A DNA stretch of 64,000 bases, from contig SSBO01000007.1 of the NCBI GenBank assembly GCA_005281725.1, positions 3,540,402 to 3,604,401 on the forward strand. The letters are read 5' to 3'. This document shows, piece by piece, positions 1 through 10,250 of this stretch. This stretch comes from Wuchereria bancrofti. Its lineage: Eukaryota; Nematoda; Chromadorea; Rhabditida; Onchocercidae. The position numbers were made by a program, and so were the translations under genes. The stretch's first letter is position 1; every line of letters starts with the position of its first letter. The notes beneath the pieces were generated by a model. It saw only the letters and a list, made by a program, of their open reading frames with translations, was not told where the DNA came from and made no database searches.

Positions 1-1221
1 GCAGAACTGCAAAGAAATGTATAGTTGGTCGATTAACAAAAACCATGAAACCGATAAAGCAGCATGTCAACTAATTGTTAGAGTGACATTACTAAATGGT
101 ATTAAGCTATGATATCTTAAATTTGAGTATGAAAACTGAATAAAGGACAGAGCTAAAAGCCCCCATACTTATGCAAAAATCAATCGAAACACTGTATTGC
201 TGATATTATCGAACTAAACATAAAATACACCGGTATATATATGTCAATGATGAAGCAGGTATTCAGGATTATTCTAAAGTCTTCTGCATAAAGGCACGAT
301 TATAAGAAACAATTCGTTGACAAACTCTTCCCATCTTGTCGATTCGAAATATCACAATTAAGACTGCAGAAGAAATTTTGAACATAATGATGTATAGGAA
401 AACGAAATGATCGGAAAATTCAAAACACGTTTAATTCGGCAGCATGATAATTGTTCAATGAAAGTTTTCTCATTTTTTTTCATCAGCAAAAAAAGATGCA
501 TAGGAAAATATTGACAATAGCTTACAGATTCAGGGAACTCTTGAAAAAATTATTTTATAAGGAATTAGCGCCACTGAAAATCGAGCACCAGAATTTTGAA
601 AATCTCAAGTGGTTCTATTTCTAAAAACCGAAAACTCGCCTACTTGCTCCCTTCTGCGACAGGCATGGAATTTCCACTCATTTTGGACATCTATATGTTT
701 TCCTTCTCAATCCTGATATCAAAAAATTTCAAATCCCGCTTACCAATTGATTACATAACACCAAGTTGAGTAAAATCTCAGTTGAGCAATTTACTTGAAT
801 ATTGTCATAAATAATCCAGAAAGTAATTCAGCACTTTTAGTTTTAGAAATGAAAGCTTTACACTTTCTTGGAATGATCTTAGAATTCAATCGAATGAATA
901 GAGCTGATAATGACCCGTGAACGATTTACATAAATCCGAATGGCAGTAAAAGAAATGAATTTAGCCATTTCGGCACTTATGAATTGCACCCGCCCTAAAA
1001 TGTAACAAAGGTGACAAACGACAACAATGCGAACTGATGTCACTGTAGGTCAAATAGAAATACACACTATATCACGTAGAAAGTTAAATGAAGCGACAAA
1101 CATATAGAAGTGCTTAAACGTTTCTTTAATGATACTATAAACTCTCGAAAGTGAAGATCTCGTTACATGAGTTCGTCACCACAATTTTGAGGTGAAGAGT
1201 TGGAACAAAGTGCAGTTTTCA

Positions 1222-1228
1222 GAGGTAG
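1222..1228 (-). promoter_or_regulatory. let-7 seed match, far distal lin-41 3' flank
   Basis: Perfect CTACCTC on the lin-41 mRNA strand, about 2.5 kb after the stop. The next plus-strand bases (TTGGGACAATAA) loosely resemble the let-7 3' half. Its use depends on an unusually long 3' UTR. Confidence 0.25.
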
Positions 1229-2412
1229 TTGGGACAATAAACGGACAGCCAAGGGTACCGAGATAATGAGGTTTTATATATATTTGAAATTACTGGAATC
1301 AAACGCTTAGAATTAAAAGGAATTGAAAGGAAAAGGAAAAGAAATGAACTGCCAGACATCTCATAAATTAATATTCTGATAAAGCAATGAATCTTAGAAT
1401 TGTAAGAAAACTCTACAAAAGAATCAAAAGTTCGATAACATCATTATTACTACACTAATCAAAGTCTAAAATCCACCAGCAAAAAAACAGACCAAAATGT
1501 CAAGATCCTTCATTTAATAAAAGATTTTTCAAACGCCGAGCAACTCATGCAGCAAAATTTCATCACAAAAGATCACTCATATCGAAAAGATAGAGGAAAA
1601 TGCAACGGTTAACAACAAGGTCGTTAAGAGAAAGTGAATAAAGTATAAACTGAATAGAAAGGAAGTTCTTATCTGTGATAACTTAGTACCATCTTTTTAC
1701 CGCTAGTCGCGATAATAATAAAGTAATAAACATAAAGAGGATGAAATTCTACAAAGTTTTAGTATTAAAATTTTTTAACAAAACAAATTTTGTGAAAACA
1801 AATAAGCAAACAATAGAATAAGGTAAGCGAACCCTTTGATTACCGAATAATGAATAAAGGTAGAACATGCGAATACTTTCAAAGTTCACTGCAAATAACA
1901 AAAAACCTATTTATCATGAACCATTTTGATTGTGTGATCTGAAATGAAGATTTATACAATAAAAATAACAATAAAGTCAAGAGGAAAACAACACGAAGAA
2001 AGAACAAGGGGGAAAATAAGAAGATAATCAAACATGTAGCAGAATTTCAACTGAAGGCTCATCAGTGATGATAACTAGTGACAATCGAATTTAACCTTTA
2101 AATTTGGCAAAAATAATAAATTCCTAATTTTGATGTTCCTAGATAGAATTAAACAAGACCACAAAATATTCACCCACACATTACCTACTTCCTAATGATG
2201 GGTGACCTATGGTAGGAAAAACCAAGAGCCCTACTATTTGCATAACTTCTGCTCTAAATTCAACGAATGCTGATCCCTCCTCGAGAAAATTTAGAAGTTT
2301 CGAATCATCAATAATACCACATACACACAACTAAACTACATATAAAGGGCATAGAAATAGCAAAGAATACAAGCGAAGAAAGAAAATACCATTTTTTTAT
2401 GATCAATTACGC

Positions 2413-2419
2413 GAGGTAG
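2413..2419 (-). promoter_or_regulatory. let-7 seed match, distal lin-41 3' flank
   Basis: Perfect CTACCTC on the lin-41 mRNA strand, about 1.3 kb after the stop. It is relevant only if the 3' UTR extends past the first AATAAA near 3000. Confidence 0.3.
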
Positions 2420-2501
2420 GATAGACTGTAACACATTGAGTAATTGAGTATATGAATTGAGGAGGGAGGAAATCTTGCACGAACGATCCAGAAATGAGGC
2501 A

Positions 2502-2512
2502 AACACATACAT

Positions 2513-2544
<32 letters not shown>
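2502..2544. repeat. (CA)n / CATA microsatellite
   Basis: Imperfect CATA units run into about eleven uninterrupted CA dinucleotides. Simple-sequence repeat in the lin-41 3' flank. Confidence 0.95.
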
Positions 2545-3378
2545 CATTTGGAGTTTACAGTACAGATATCAACGCCCAACAGATTCATATCTAGCTGTTT
2601 AATTCAGAGCAGAGACTGAGGAAACTCGCAAAAACGAATACCAAAAAATTTGAATGCACTTATGCCAGAAAAACCTTTAACTCCTGCACCTTCCTCTTAT
2701 GTTGCCTGTCATATTGCTCTTAAACTTCCTTTGTCCTTGACTGTATACATACTGTTATCAGTTTAATCAATGATAGTCAGGAGGAATTCCCACATTAAAA
2801 AACGTCAAACGATTTAATACTTTTACAGGAACTATTAGCAGAGTTATTAACGAGAGAGCTTTTTTTCTTAAGTGTTGCTTTTCAGGGCATAAGAGAGAGA
2901 TTTTTTAAGCGCAAGTGCAGTACTATATTTAAAAAACAACCGAAAAACTGCAACCGGAATAGCTTTATGTTGGATAATGAAAGTTTAAAAATCCCATTTT
3001 ATTTAGAATTTTTTGCAGAAAAACACCTTAGATACAAAGTTTTCTTTTTAAAAAATATTGTTTAAAATGCATTTGGTTTACTAAATAGGCGCTCACTTTG
3101 CATCAGCTTTGTATCATTAAAGAAAATGGGTTCCAAACCGGCTGAGAGGAATAACTCACCACTTATTAATTAATTCTGTGCTCCAGCCCGAGTAATCGTT
3201 TCAATACCAATCTGAGCAGAATCATCTGAACGAACCATAAATCCAATTGCAATTTTTCCAAATGTTCCCGAGAGTTAATAATTTGAATAAAGGAACATTC
3301 TAAAAAAGGCAATGTTAGATTAGATTAAGAACAATCACAAGTAATCTGACAACTTATTTCAATATGGAAAGAAAAACC

Positions 3379-3400
3379 GGAGGTAGAAGTGAAAATTTAG
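3379..3400 (-). promoter_or_regulatory. Candidate let-7 site, 7-mer seed match in 3' UTR
   Basis: The mRNA strand contains CTACCTC (plus strand GAGGTAG at 3380-3386), a perfect match to let-7 nucleotides 2-8. Pairing beyond the seed is weak. It lies about 320 nt after the lin-41 stop and about 45 nt from the LCS-like element, inside the UTR even if the nearest AATAAA is used. Confidence 0.55.
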
Positions 3401-3445
3401 AAAAAACAAACTAACAGAAAACAAAGAAGAGGAAGAAAAATAAAC

Positions 3446-3469
3446 AGAGACGCATACAGTTGTATAATT
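3446..3469 (-). promoter_or_regulatory. Candidate let-7 complementary site, C. elegans LCS-like
   Basis: The plus strand reads AGAGACGCATACAGTTGTAT followed by AATT. Its right half matches the 3' half of let-7 (GGTTGTATAGTT) at 10 of 12 positions, so the lin-41 mRNA can pair continuously with let-7 GUUGUAUAGUU with one G:U. The seed side pairs through GAG, then two G:U pairs, then a mismatch, with a 2-nt bulge. Strong 3' pairing with an imperfect seed is the architecture of the known C. elegans lin-41 let-7 sites. It lies about 240 nt after the stop codon. Confidence 0.6.
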
Positions 3470-3705
3470 AAAATTGTATATAACGATCGTATCCACAGAT
3501 TTTTTCTGATAATTGAAAAGCTTTTAGATAATCAAAAAACTGAGCAGTGAAAAATATTTTTAAATAGTGAAGCAACCAAATAGCGCAGTGAAGTTGTGCA
3601 ACTGAAAGTTTAAGTAGGAGGAATTTCGAAGTTTCCCAAGTCCTAAAAATCTTTGAACCAATAATCGAAAAACAGACTCAATTCAAAACTGATTGAAATG
3701 CTTAT

Positions 3706-6700
3706 CTAATAGACACGAATACAGCTACTACCGAAATCTACAACATAAATTAAGCCATCTGGTGAAACACATAAGTCAGTAGGACGATCAAGTACTAAAT
3801 GTTTCGGCACATTTGTAGATGTGGACAGTTGAGGAGATGATGTTTTTACAGTAGTGTGTGTTGCTGGCATATTGGCTAATGGTGTTATAGCACCTTCTGC
3901 GTCTGCTTCACCCGCGTTACCCACTCCAACTGCCGGTGTAGGTCCTAGTCCTGCACCACCAAATGATGCAACGCACTGCATTCCATCCAGGTTTAACACC
4001 TAAAAAGTTTAACACTACTAAATAGTGCAACGCATTGCATTCCATCTCCAAGTTTAACACTCCCATAAACTTATTTCTTTAAATTAGGTTGAAAAGACCT
4101 AACCTGAATTCGATTATTACGTGAATCGCAAACGAGAATATGTCCTTCGTTATCTGTGGTTATGCCCTGGGGGCGACAAAACGAACCTTCACCATCACCT
4201 TCGCCGCCATACATTTTCATATCAACTGTACCACGTGATGACATCATCACTAGGCGATGATTATTGAAGTCACTAGAATTCAACTATAAATAAAAAAATT
4301 GATGCTTCAAAATTTTAAGAACAAAACCGAAAAATCTACCAGTAAATATTTAAGAATTTAGTGCCCGCACTATTCCGCTTAGTAGTATTAGGATTATCCA
4401 GTAGCTTAAACAAATACAATATTTTCCAAAGGAATCTAAAAACTCGTAACTTCCTAGAGTATTTTTACATCGCTAACTCAGCTATCAATGTTAAATATCT
4501 GTAGAAATGCGCTGACTAAACATACGTAATAACCAGCTGGCCATCATGCAAATAGCAAACGCCACGAGGTGAATCAAAGTTCTTGTAGTTATAGAGTGAA
4601 CTGTCAAAGCCAAATTTACGAATAAAATGCCCTTGCGGTGAAAACATCTGCAATATCATGAACATGGACGGATGATAATCTTAAAACATAAAAATTAACA
4701 AAAAATTTGAGAACTGACTTGCACACGATGATTTCTAGTATCCGAAACCGCAATCTGATTAAATGAATTTACTGCGACCCCCCATGGATAATTGAAAAGA
4801 CCAGGAGTCCGACCACGTTCACCAAATTTTAGCAGAAAATCTCCACGTTCACTGAATACTTGCACGCGATGATTATCTTTGTCAGCTACGACTATTTCGT
4901 TCTGAAATTCATTTAAGCAGTTAAAAACAAATCAAAAATATATGTCAATTATCCAGAAATTCAAAAAGATTTTATTGGATAATCAAATTTATGCCTTCAT
5001 TAAAAATAAGCTACCATACTGATAAAGATTAAGGTATCAGCAATTGCATAACTACACATCACCATATAAAAACATATGACAACCACTATTTAGATATCCG
5101 CCTTTGAAAACATTTAACGAGTTGGCTCCAAATCATGACAAAAAAAGTCATAAAATCATTACATAAAATAAGATTTGAGGAAACTAGCCATAGAGTTAAC
5201 TGCAATGCCTGCTGGCCGATCGAACTGTCCTGGACGAGTTCCTGGAGAACCGAATTTGTATAGAAAGTTACCTTCTTTATCAAAAATCTGAAATTTCATT
5301 TAAATTCGCGTGTAAGAAACAATTAATTTCTTACTATATATATGTGCAAGTTTTGAAAACTTTATTTGATAGTTCGACAGTTTTATTAATTTGCAATTCC
5401 ATTACCTGTACACGGTTGTTGCTTCTGTCCGCTACAAGAATGCGCCCTTTATTATCGCAACAAATTCCCCATGGTCGACAAAACTGTCCATCAGCACTAC
5501 CCTCCGAACCAAATGAGAATAATGGCCCTGTCCGAGCAATTATTCCATAATTTCGACCTTTTCGTGCATAGATTACAGTGGGACACCCACTAGAATTGAA
5601 GACGAAGATGGTTTTGGCAATTACACAAGAGAATATTAACTTGAGTATCATGAAAAACTGAGAAATATCATGAAAAACTTTCTTGCACTTAACGAGGAAC
5701 AATGAGACTATTTATTCCAAAAAATGAATAACTTCTACAAAATGACTAGTTGAATACAAAACCTGAACATACCAAATGGAAACACCTCGAATTTTTATAT
5801 CTAGAAAATGATTGCCTTCATCGGTTGGAAAGTATGCTAACGAGTAAATACCTCCATCCTGTTCTCTGTAATACATTATGAAAAGCAGATGCACATCGAA
5901 TATTTAATAGTGGAATCATTTGATCCTTCTCTAACTTGAAACTTCCAACAGAATTGATTTAAACGAATTCACAACTTACTCAATGCGTATATCCACGGTA
6001 CGACCTTCGGGACTAAGCAACGAAGCAGACAACTGGTGGCTTGTTGATGTACAAGCATCGCCACAGGCATCACGAGTTTGCACCAAAATGGTACATAACC
6101 GATCACGAATGGCACGCTTATATCCTTCACCAATAATATGTGTTGTTCGTGCACAAGCACCGCTTTCCAGTTCCCCCAAAGAACGCAATCTGGAAATTAC
6201 TTAAAATAAGGAATTAATCAAAACTATCGAAATCTTATACTAAAATACGGCATAGATGTTCGAGACTTCGGAAGTTATTGAAAGTGACAAACTTCTGCTT
6301 TTCTTAATAACAGTCTTTCCAAATATGAATTTAAGTAAGAACAAAGATATGCAATTCGAACTTTGAAATAAAAGTACTGTCGGGTGGAATAAATTTGATC
6401 AAATCAGTTTCATTTGGCACCAAATATAAACATGGTTCCCGCAAAATACTAAGCAATGCATCAAATGAATTGCGTTGTTGGATTTCCATCCCTTCACCGA
6501 CTGCTGTTACAATTTCTGCTGCCTACAAAAATTAAAAGAAAAACTAACACAACCTAATCTCGAATAATCACCTGCCGACTCGTGATTTGCCGATTTTTTG
6601 CCAACAATAGAAGCGTAAATTCTACTACAAAATAACAAAATATAGTTATAAATTAAATAATGCAACGTAATTTCACTTCTTCATCAATCACCTAAAAGTT

Positions 6701-9700
6701 TCAAAACCAGATGTTCCAATGTCCTGAATGATATGTTATAGATTGTCTATCTAGCTTAACAGACATAGGCGACAATTCAATCTCACTCTAGAACCATAAA
6801 GAAAGAATGAGTACCGAAGGTCATAAAAGCTTACTTTCAAAGCTTCAGTTAAAATTGTATGACGTTGTCCGAGTCTTTCTCCTTGGGCTTTCAGTGCGCT
6901 GATCTTGGTCTGGCGAATGGTATCAACGCGTTGCAATAAATCGCGCTTCCGTTCTTCCAGCGCACTGATGTGCAAATGTATCGCTGATCGTAGTTCACGG
7001 ATTGCTGACTGAAAAATTTTTTATTCTACTCCAAAATACTCGTGCGTTACTTACACGATGCTGATCTCAAAACAATCACGTTTAAAAGTTTGACTGTATT
7101 AAATGCAACCACATTTATTTAAGTCTATTAGAATTAAACCCTCATATATGGAATGATCTCGACCTGTACAGAAGCATCAACCCTTTCTAACATTCGACGT
7201 ATAGTTTCCAATGCATCTTCTAGATTCTTTTGATCATGCTTTGAACTAGCAATCAATGTCATCAACGATGTTCTCAGTTCACCGTAGGGCACAAGCTGGT
7301 GTTTCGAATGATCTCCAATGCATGCGTTACAAAGTGGTACACTTCCACATGTCACACAAGTACAAATTACCGGTGAATCATGAGTGCTGCATGTTTCTGT
7401 TTCAAGTAAATTGTCGAATTTAACTTGTTCTCTTGCCGTATTGAGCTATAATTGAATTGCACTTCTATCAGAATAAATCAAGATATCCTTATATTATTCT
7501 TAATCTCCTTAAATAACAATCATCCTTCTCATCCTTAAATCCTTAAACAATTTCTCTTAAATCTATCATCCTTAAACACGAATTTGTTCTTACGAATCAA
7601 TAATTCCTATACGCCGAAAACAATAAAGAAGATTTTAAAACCTAGTAAAACATTGCTTAAATTTGGATTTCGATTCGTGGTATATGTAATGGTATACATA
7701 TAATGAGAGTATAGTGAGAATTTAAACGACAATTTCAAATATTACTTGAGGTAGCGGTAAGTCTTTAAAAGCCTCGATACGCACTACTTTGTGTTCACGA
7801 GTAACTCGCATGCGATAATGTGCAACAACGCATTCGCTACATAATGTTTCATCACACTGCATGCAACGTACAGTTGCTATTGCATTATCCTGAAACGAAA
7901 CACTAAATTATTTACAGATAAATTTTCATATACTATTTTTCGAAAACAATTACACATATTTGTGTAAAAACATACGGTCATAGAAGAATATATTCTCATT
8001 ACTCCAAAACTGCTAAGGCCTACAAACAAATGTTCTAATCATAACAGGTTTTAATGTAGACTCAGTTTTCAGAATAAAAATGCTCCCCTCAGCGCACATA
8101 GTGCATTTGGGATATTTAACGTTGAATGTCTGCTGAATTTCAGCACTTGGAACGGTATGCCAGTTTATTGTTGAGGTAGCAGTAAGTGATTGGGGAGGTA
8201 GTGAAAATAATCCTGCAGCAGCTGCAGCACCACTTTGGAAAGTCAGTAAAGATGGATCAAGCAGCGAATGTACTGCCGAAGTATCTGACAACTGTTGTGA
8301 AGGATTGAACAACTTAGTCCGTTGATGAACAGATGTTTGCGCCTAAAAATCCTTGCTTTCCATTTCTATAACTAATTCTATTCACAATATCATGACGAAT
8401 TTCTACAGTTAAAGTTAACAATTCCGTGAAATTTCAAGTTACATGTCTAAGTTCTATCGCGATGAAAAAATCAACTGCTGGTTGAAATTGTTTCTGCTCC
8501 TATCTTCCAAATAATATTTCAACTATGGAAGTATCGTCTTGAAGACTACAGCAGAACACATTTTCGTTACTAATATTATTTAGTTGGTAACACTTTTTCT
8601 TTGTACTTCTCACCAATACTTGAATCATTCATTACTGATGCAACTGAAAAACTCTGATAAGTCTTTTGAATTATTTCAACTATCTCAGCTCATGAAATCA
8701 ACAACAAACAGCTGAGCGTTGTAATTCGTGCTTGATAATCGATTTCGGTGAAAGAGGATCCCATATTGAAAAAGAAGAATCGAGCGAAAGATTTGTGACA
8801 TCTCCGGAATGTGATGGAGTTTCTGGAAAAAGCGGACTTGGACTGGCAGTGATGCTACTCAACGAAGATGGAAGTCCACCAACGGCACTACTCAAGCATA
8901 GTGGACAGAGATGAGTTTGATTGATAAATGAAACACATTGACCGCAGAATCTGAAAATATACGCATTCAGCAACAGTTTCTGAAAAACTCAGGGAAAATC
9001 TAGATAACTTGAACATTACAAACTCTTCGCAGCATAAAGACTAAGCAAATTCGAAATTCAGTTTTAGGACACTCTTTTCACAAAACTCAACCTAACAACC
9101 TAACCAATTTCATTTAAAATAAGAGGTTTAAATTAGAGAAAGTAAAATGATTGGATAAAACATCATGTGTGAATTAACATTTTCTGAAGAAAGTGATTAC
9201 GTGCTTGCAATTTATACTTTCAGCTATACTTCCTTGAATCATACAACTGGATAAAGTGAAAAGGCTTGTGGAATATGCTAGCTCAAGAATACGGTCACAT
9301 CAAGTTTCTACAAACAAAGCCAAAATTGGAACAGAGAAACTCGTACCATTCATAATTAATAATTAAACAATTCCGGTTTAATATTTTGGGTAAAGGGAAG
9401 ATCGAACATATTCAAATAAATTTTAAAAGAATTTGTCCCACCCGTGTTTACATGGCAGCATAACGAAAGCAGAATATGGTTGAATTTTATTGCAAACATG
9501 ACAGTGACCGCTTTCCTTTTGCTCATCCATTACTGCACTGGGTGTTGAAAGAAACTGAAATAAGAAAACTCAGCATAATTTAAAATTAAATTTGTCTCCC
9601 CAAAAATTTTTGTGGAAGTTTCTGGAACATATTAAGTACAGACAACCTGCAATCTTTGTATTAGGAATCACGAAAAAGTATAGACAGTATGTTCATATCA

Positions 9701-10050
9701 ATCTCTGATAAAATGAGAAAATGAGGTGAATCATTAAAAACCATAGAAAGACGTAATCAATTTCAGAAATTTCAGGTATATTTAACCAATTAATGCATCT
9801 CAGCAACATCAAAGAAGCAACACATTAGCGCTACAGCGATCCTTCGAATTATAGCAGTGAATGGGAAAAAGGTAACCTGAAGTGATACTGCAGATGAAAC
9901 TGTCGTAGGAGTGGAAGCTGTGCTGAGATCGCATGTCGTTAAAGGTACTGGGACTTGCCCGCTGCTTTCTTGATTACCATCTTCATCGCGTCTATACATA
10001 GTAACATTGCTCAATTCCCAAATATAATTCCACTCTTCACCGCTTCCACC
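3706..10050 (-). CDS. lin-41: LIN-41/TRIM71 RING-B-box-filamin-NHL RNA-binding protein (5' end missing)
   Basis: Heterochronic regulator and translational repressor: the NHL propeller binds mRNA stem-loops and the RING/TRIM part has E3 ligase features. Exons in order: 10050-9877, 9554-9442, 8950-8710, 8342-8046, 7889-7746, 7445-7140 (or 7164), 7008-6835, 6723-6708, 6624-6572, 6522-6362, 6189-5980, 5865-5773, 5589-5406, 5287-5189, 4901-4719, 4647-4526, 4272-4104, 3999-3706; about 1,010 residues. The C3HC4 RING is split over two exons (CHVC, CKHGFCGQC, CPLC). B-box 1 (CTMC, CMQC, CSEC, HYRMR) has an unusually long loop after its first CxxC. B-box 2 contains CSTHDSP and CNACIGDH. A coiled coil follows, then a filamin repeat (about 6189-5589) and six NHL blades ending in [14 protein letters not shown]. 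The initiator exon was not found; an in-frame stretch continues upstream of 10050. The filamin-NHL order makes LIN-41 far more likely than NCL-1 or NHL-1. Confidence 0.93.
3956..4061 (-). repeat. Partial duplication of the start of lin-41's last exon
   Basis: The last intron carries a diverged copy (about 4017-4060) of the first roughly 40 nt of the final exon (about 3957-3999). Both contain GTGTTAAAC, then GATGGAATGCA, then TGCGTTGCA. The intronic copy has a 3-nt insertion (GAG) and a few substitutions. It lies immediately upstream of the genuine TTTTTAG acceptor. Confidence 0.85.
7494..7592. repeat. Degenerate CATCCTTAAA repeat in lin-41 intron
   Basis: Several imperfect copies of ATCCTTAAA/CTCCTTAAA are clustered in the intron between the two B-box exons. 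Simple low-complexity repeat; no coding or structural RNA signal seen. Confidence 0.7.
7747..7754 (-). promoter_or_regulatory. let-7 8-mer seed match in lin-41 coding exon (B-box 1 exon)
   Basis: The mRNA strand reads CTACCTCA, matching let-7 positions 2-8 plus the A opposite position 1. It encodes the LPLPQ end of the exon and remains intact after splicing, because the exon ends at 7746. Confidence 0.4.
8172..8201 (-). promoter_or_regulatory. Paired let-7 seed matches in lin-41 coding linker
   Basis: One exon holds CTACCTC (plus GAGGTAG at 8195-8201) and CTACCTCA (plus TGAGGTAG at 8172-8179), with starts 22 nt apart. They encode the Ser/Thr-rich linker between RING and B-box 1 (around [10 protein letters not shown]), where protein constraint should be low. 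The spacing is in the range reported for cooperative miRNA sites. Confidence 0.5.
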
Positions 10051-10250
10051 CTGTAAACGGCAAGACATCAAAAAAAAAAATGTTGCGAAAGATAATACGA
10101 TTCCTGATAGTGATGTGAATGTTCCATCGTTTGCATCGTATACTTCAAATACGATCCAAAATTTGATGATCTTTAAAGCAAACAAAAAATACAAACTTGT
10201 TGTGATGATCAAATTTGCATTATTTGGGAGTTTCAAGTTAATTTCTTGAA

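Larger units (their letters stand above)
1..3705 (-). other. lin-41 3' flank and presumed 3' UTR
   Basis: No convincing coding exon on either strand. On the minus strand this follows directly after the lin-41 stop codon, so its right-hand part should be the lin-41 3' UTR. The first AATAAA on the minus strand after the stop is at about 2998-3003, which would give a UTR of roughly 700 nt. A longer UTR is possible, because let-7 seed matches continue to 1222. The short open frames at 2336-2588 come from a (CA)n microsatellite. Nothing else recognisable was seen. Confidence 0.6.

Noticed and set aside
2336..2588. Two overlapping Cys/Val-rich minus-strand open frames
   Set aside because: They are translations of the (CA)n microsatellite.
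9790..10236. 148-codon minus-strand open frame taken as one exon
   Set aside because: Only 10050-9877 is bounded by good splice sites (TTTACAG acceptor, CAG|GTTACC donor); the hydrophobic upstream extension reads through a poly-T intron end.
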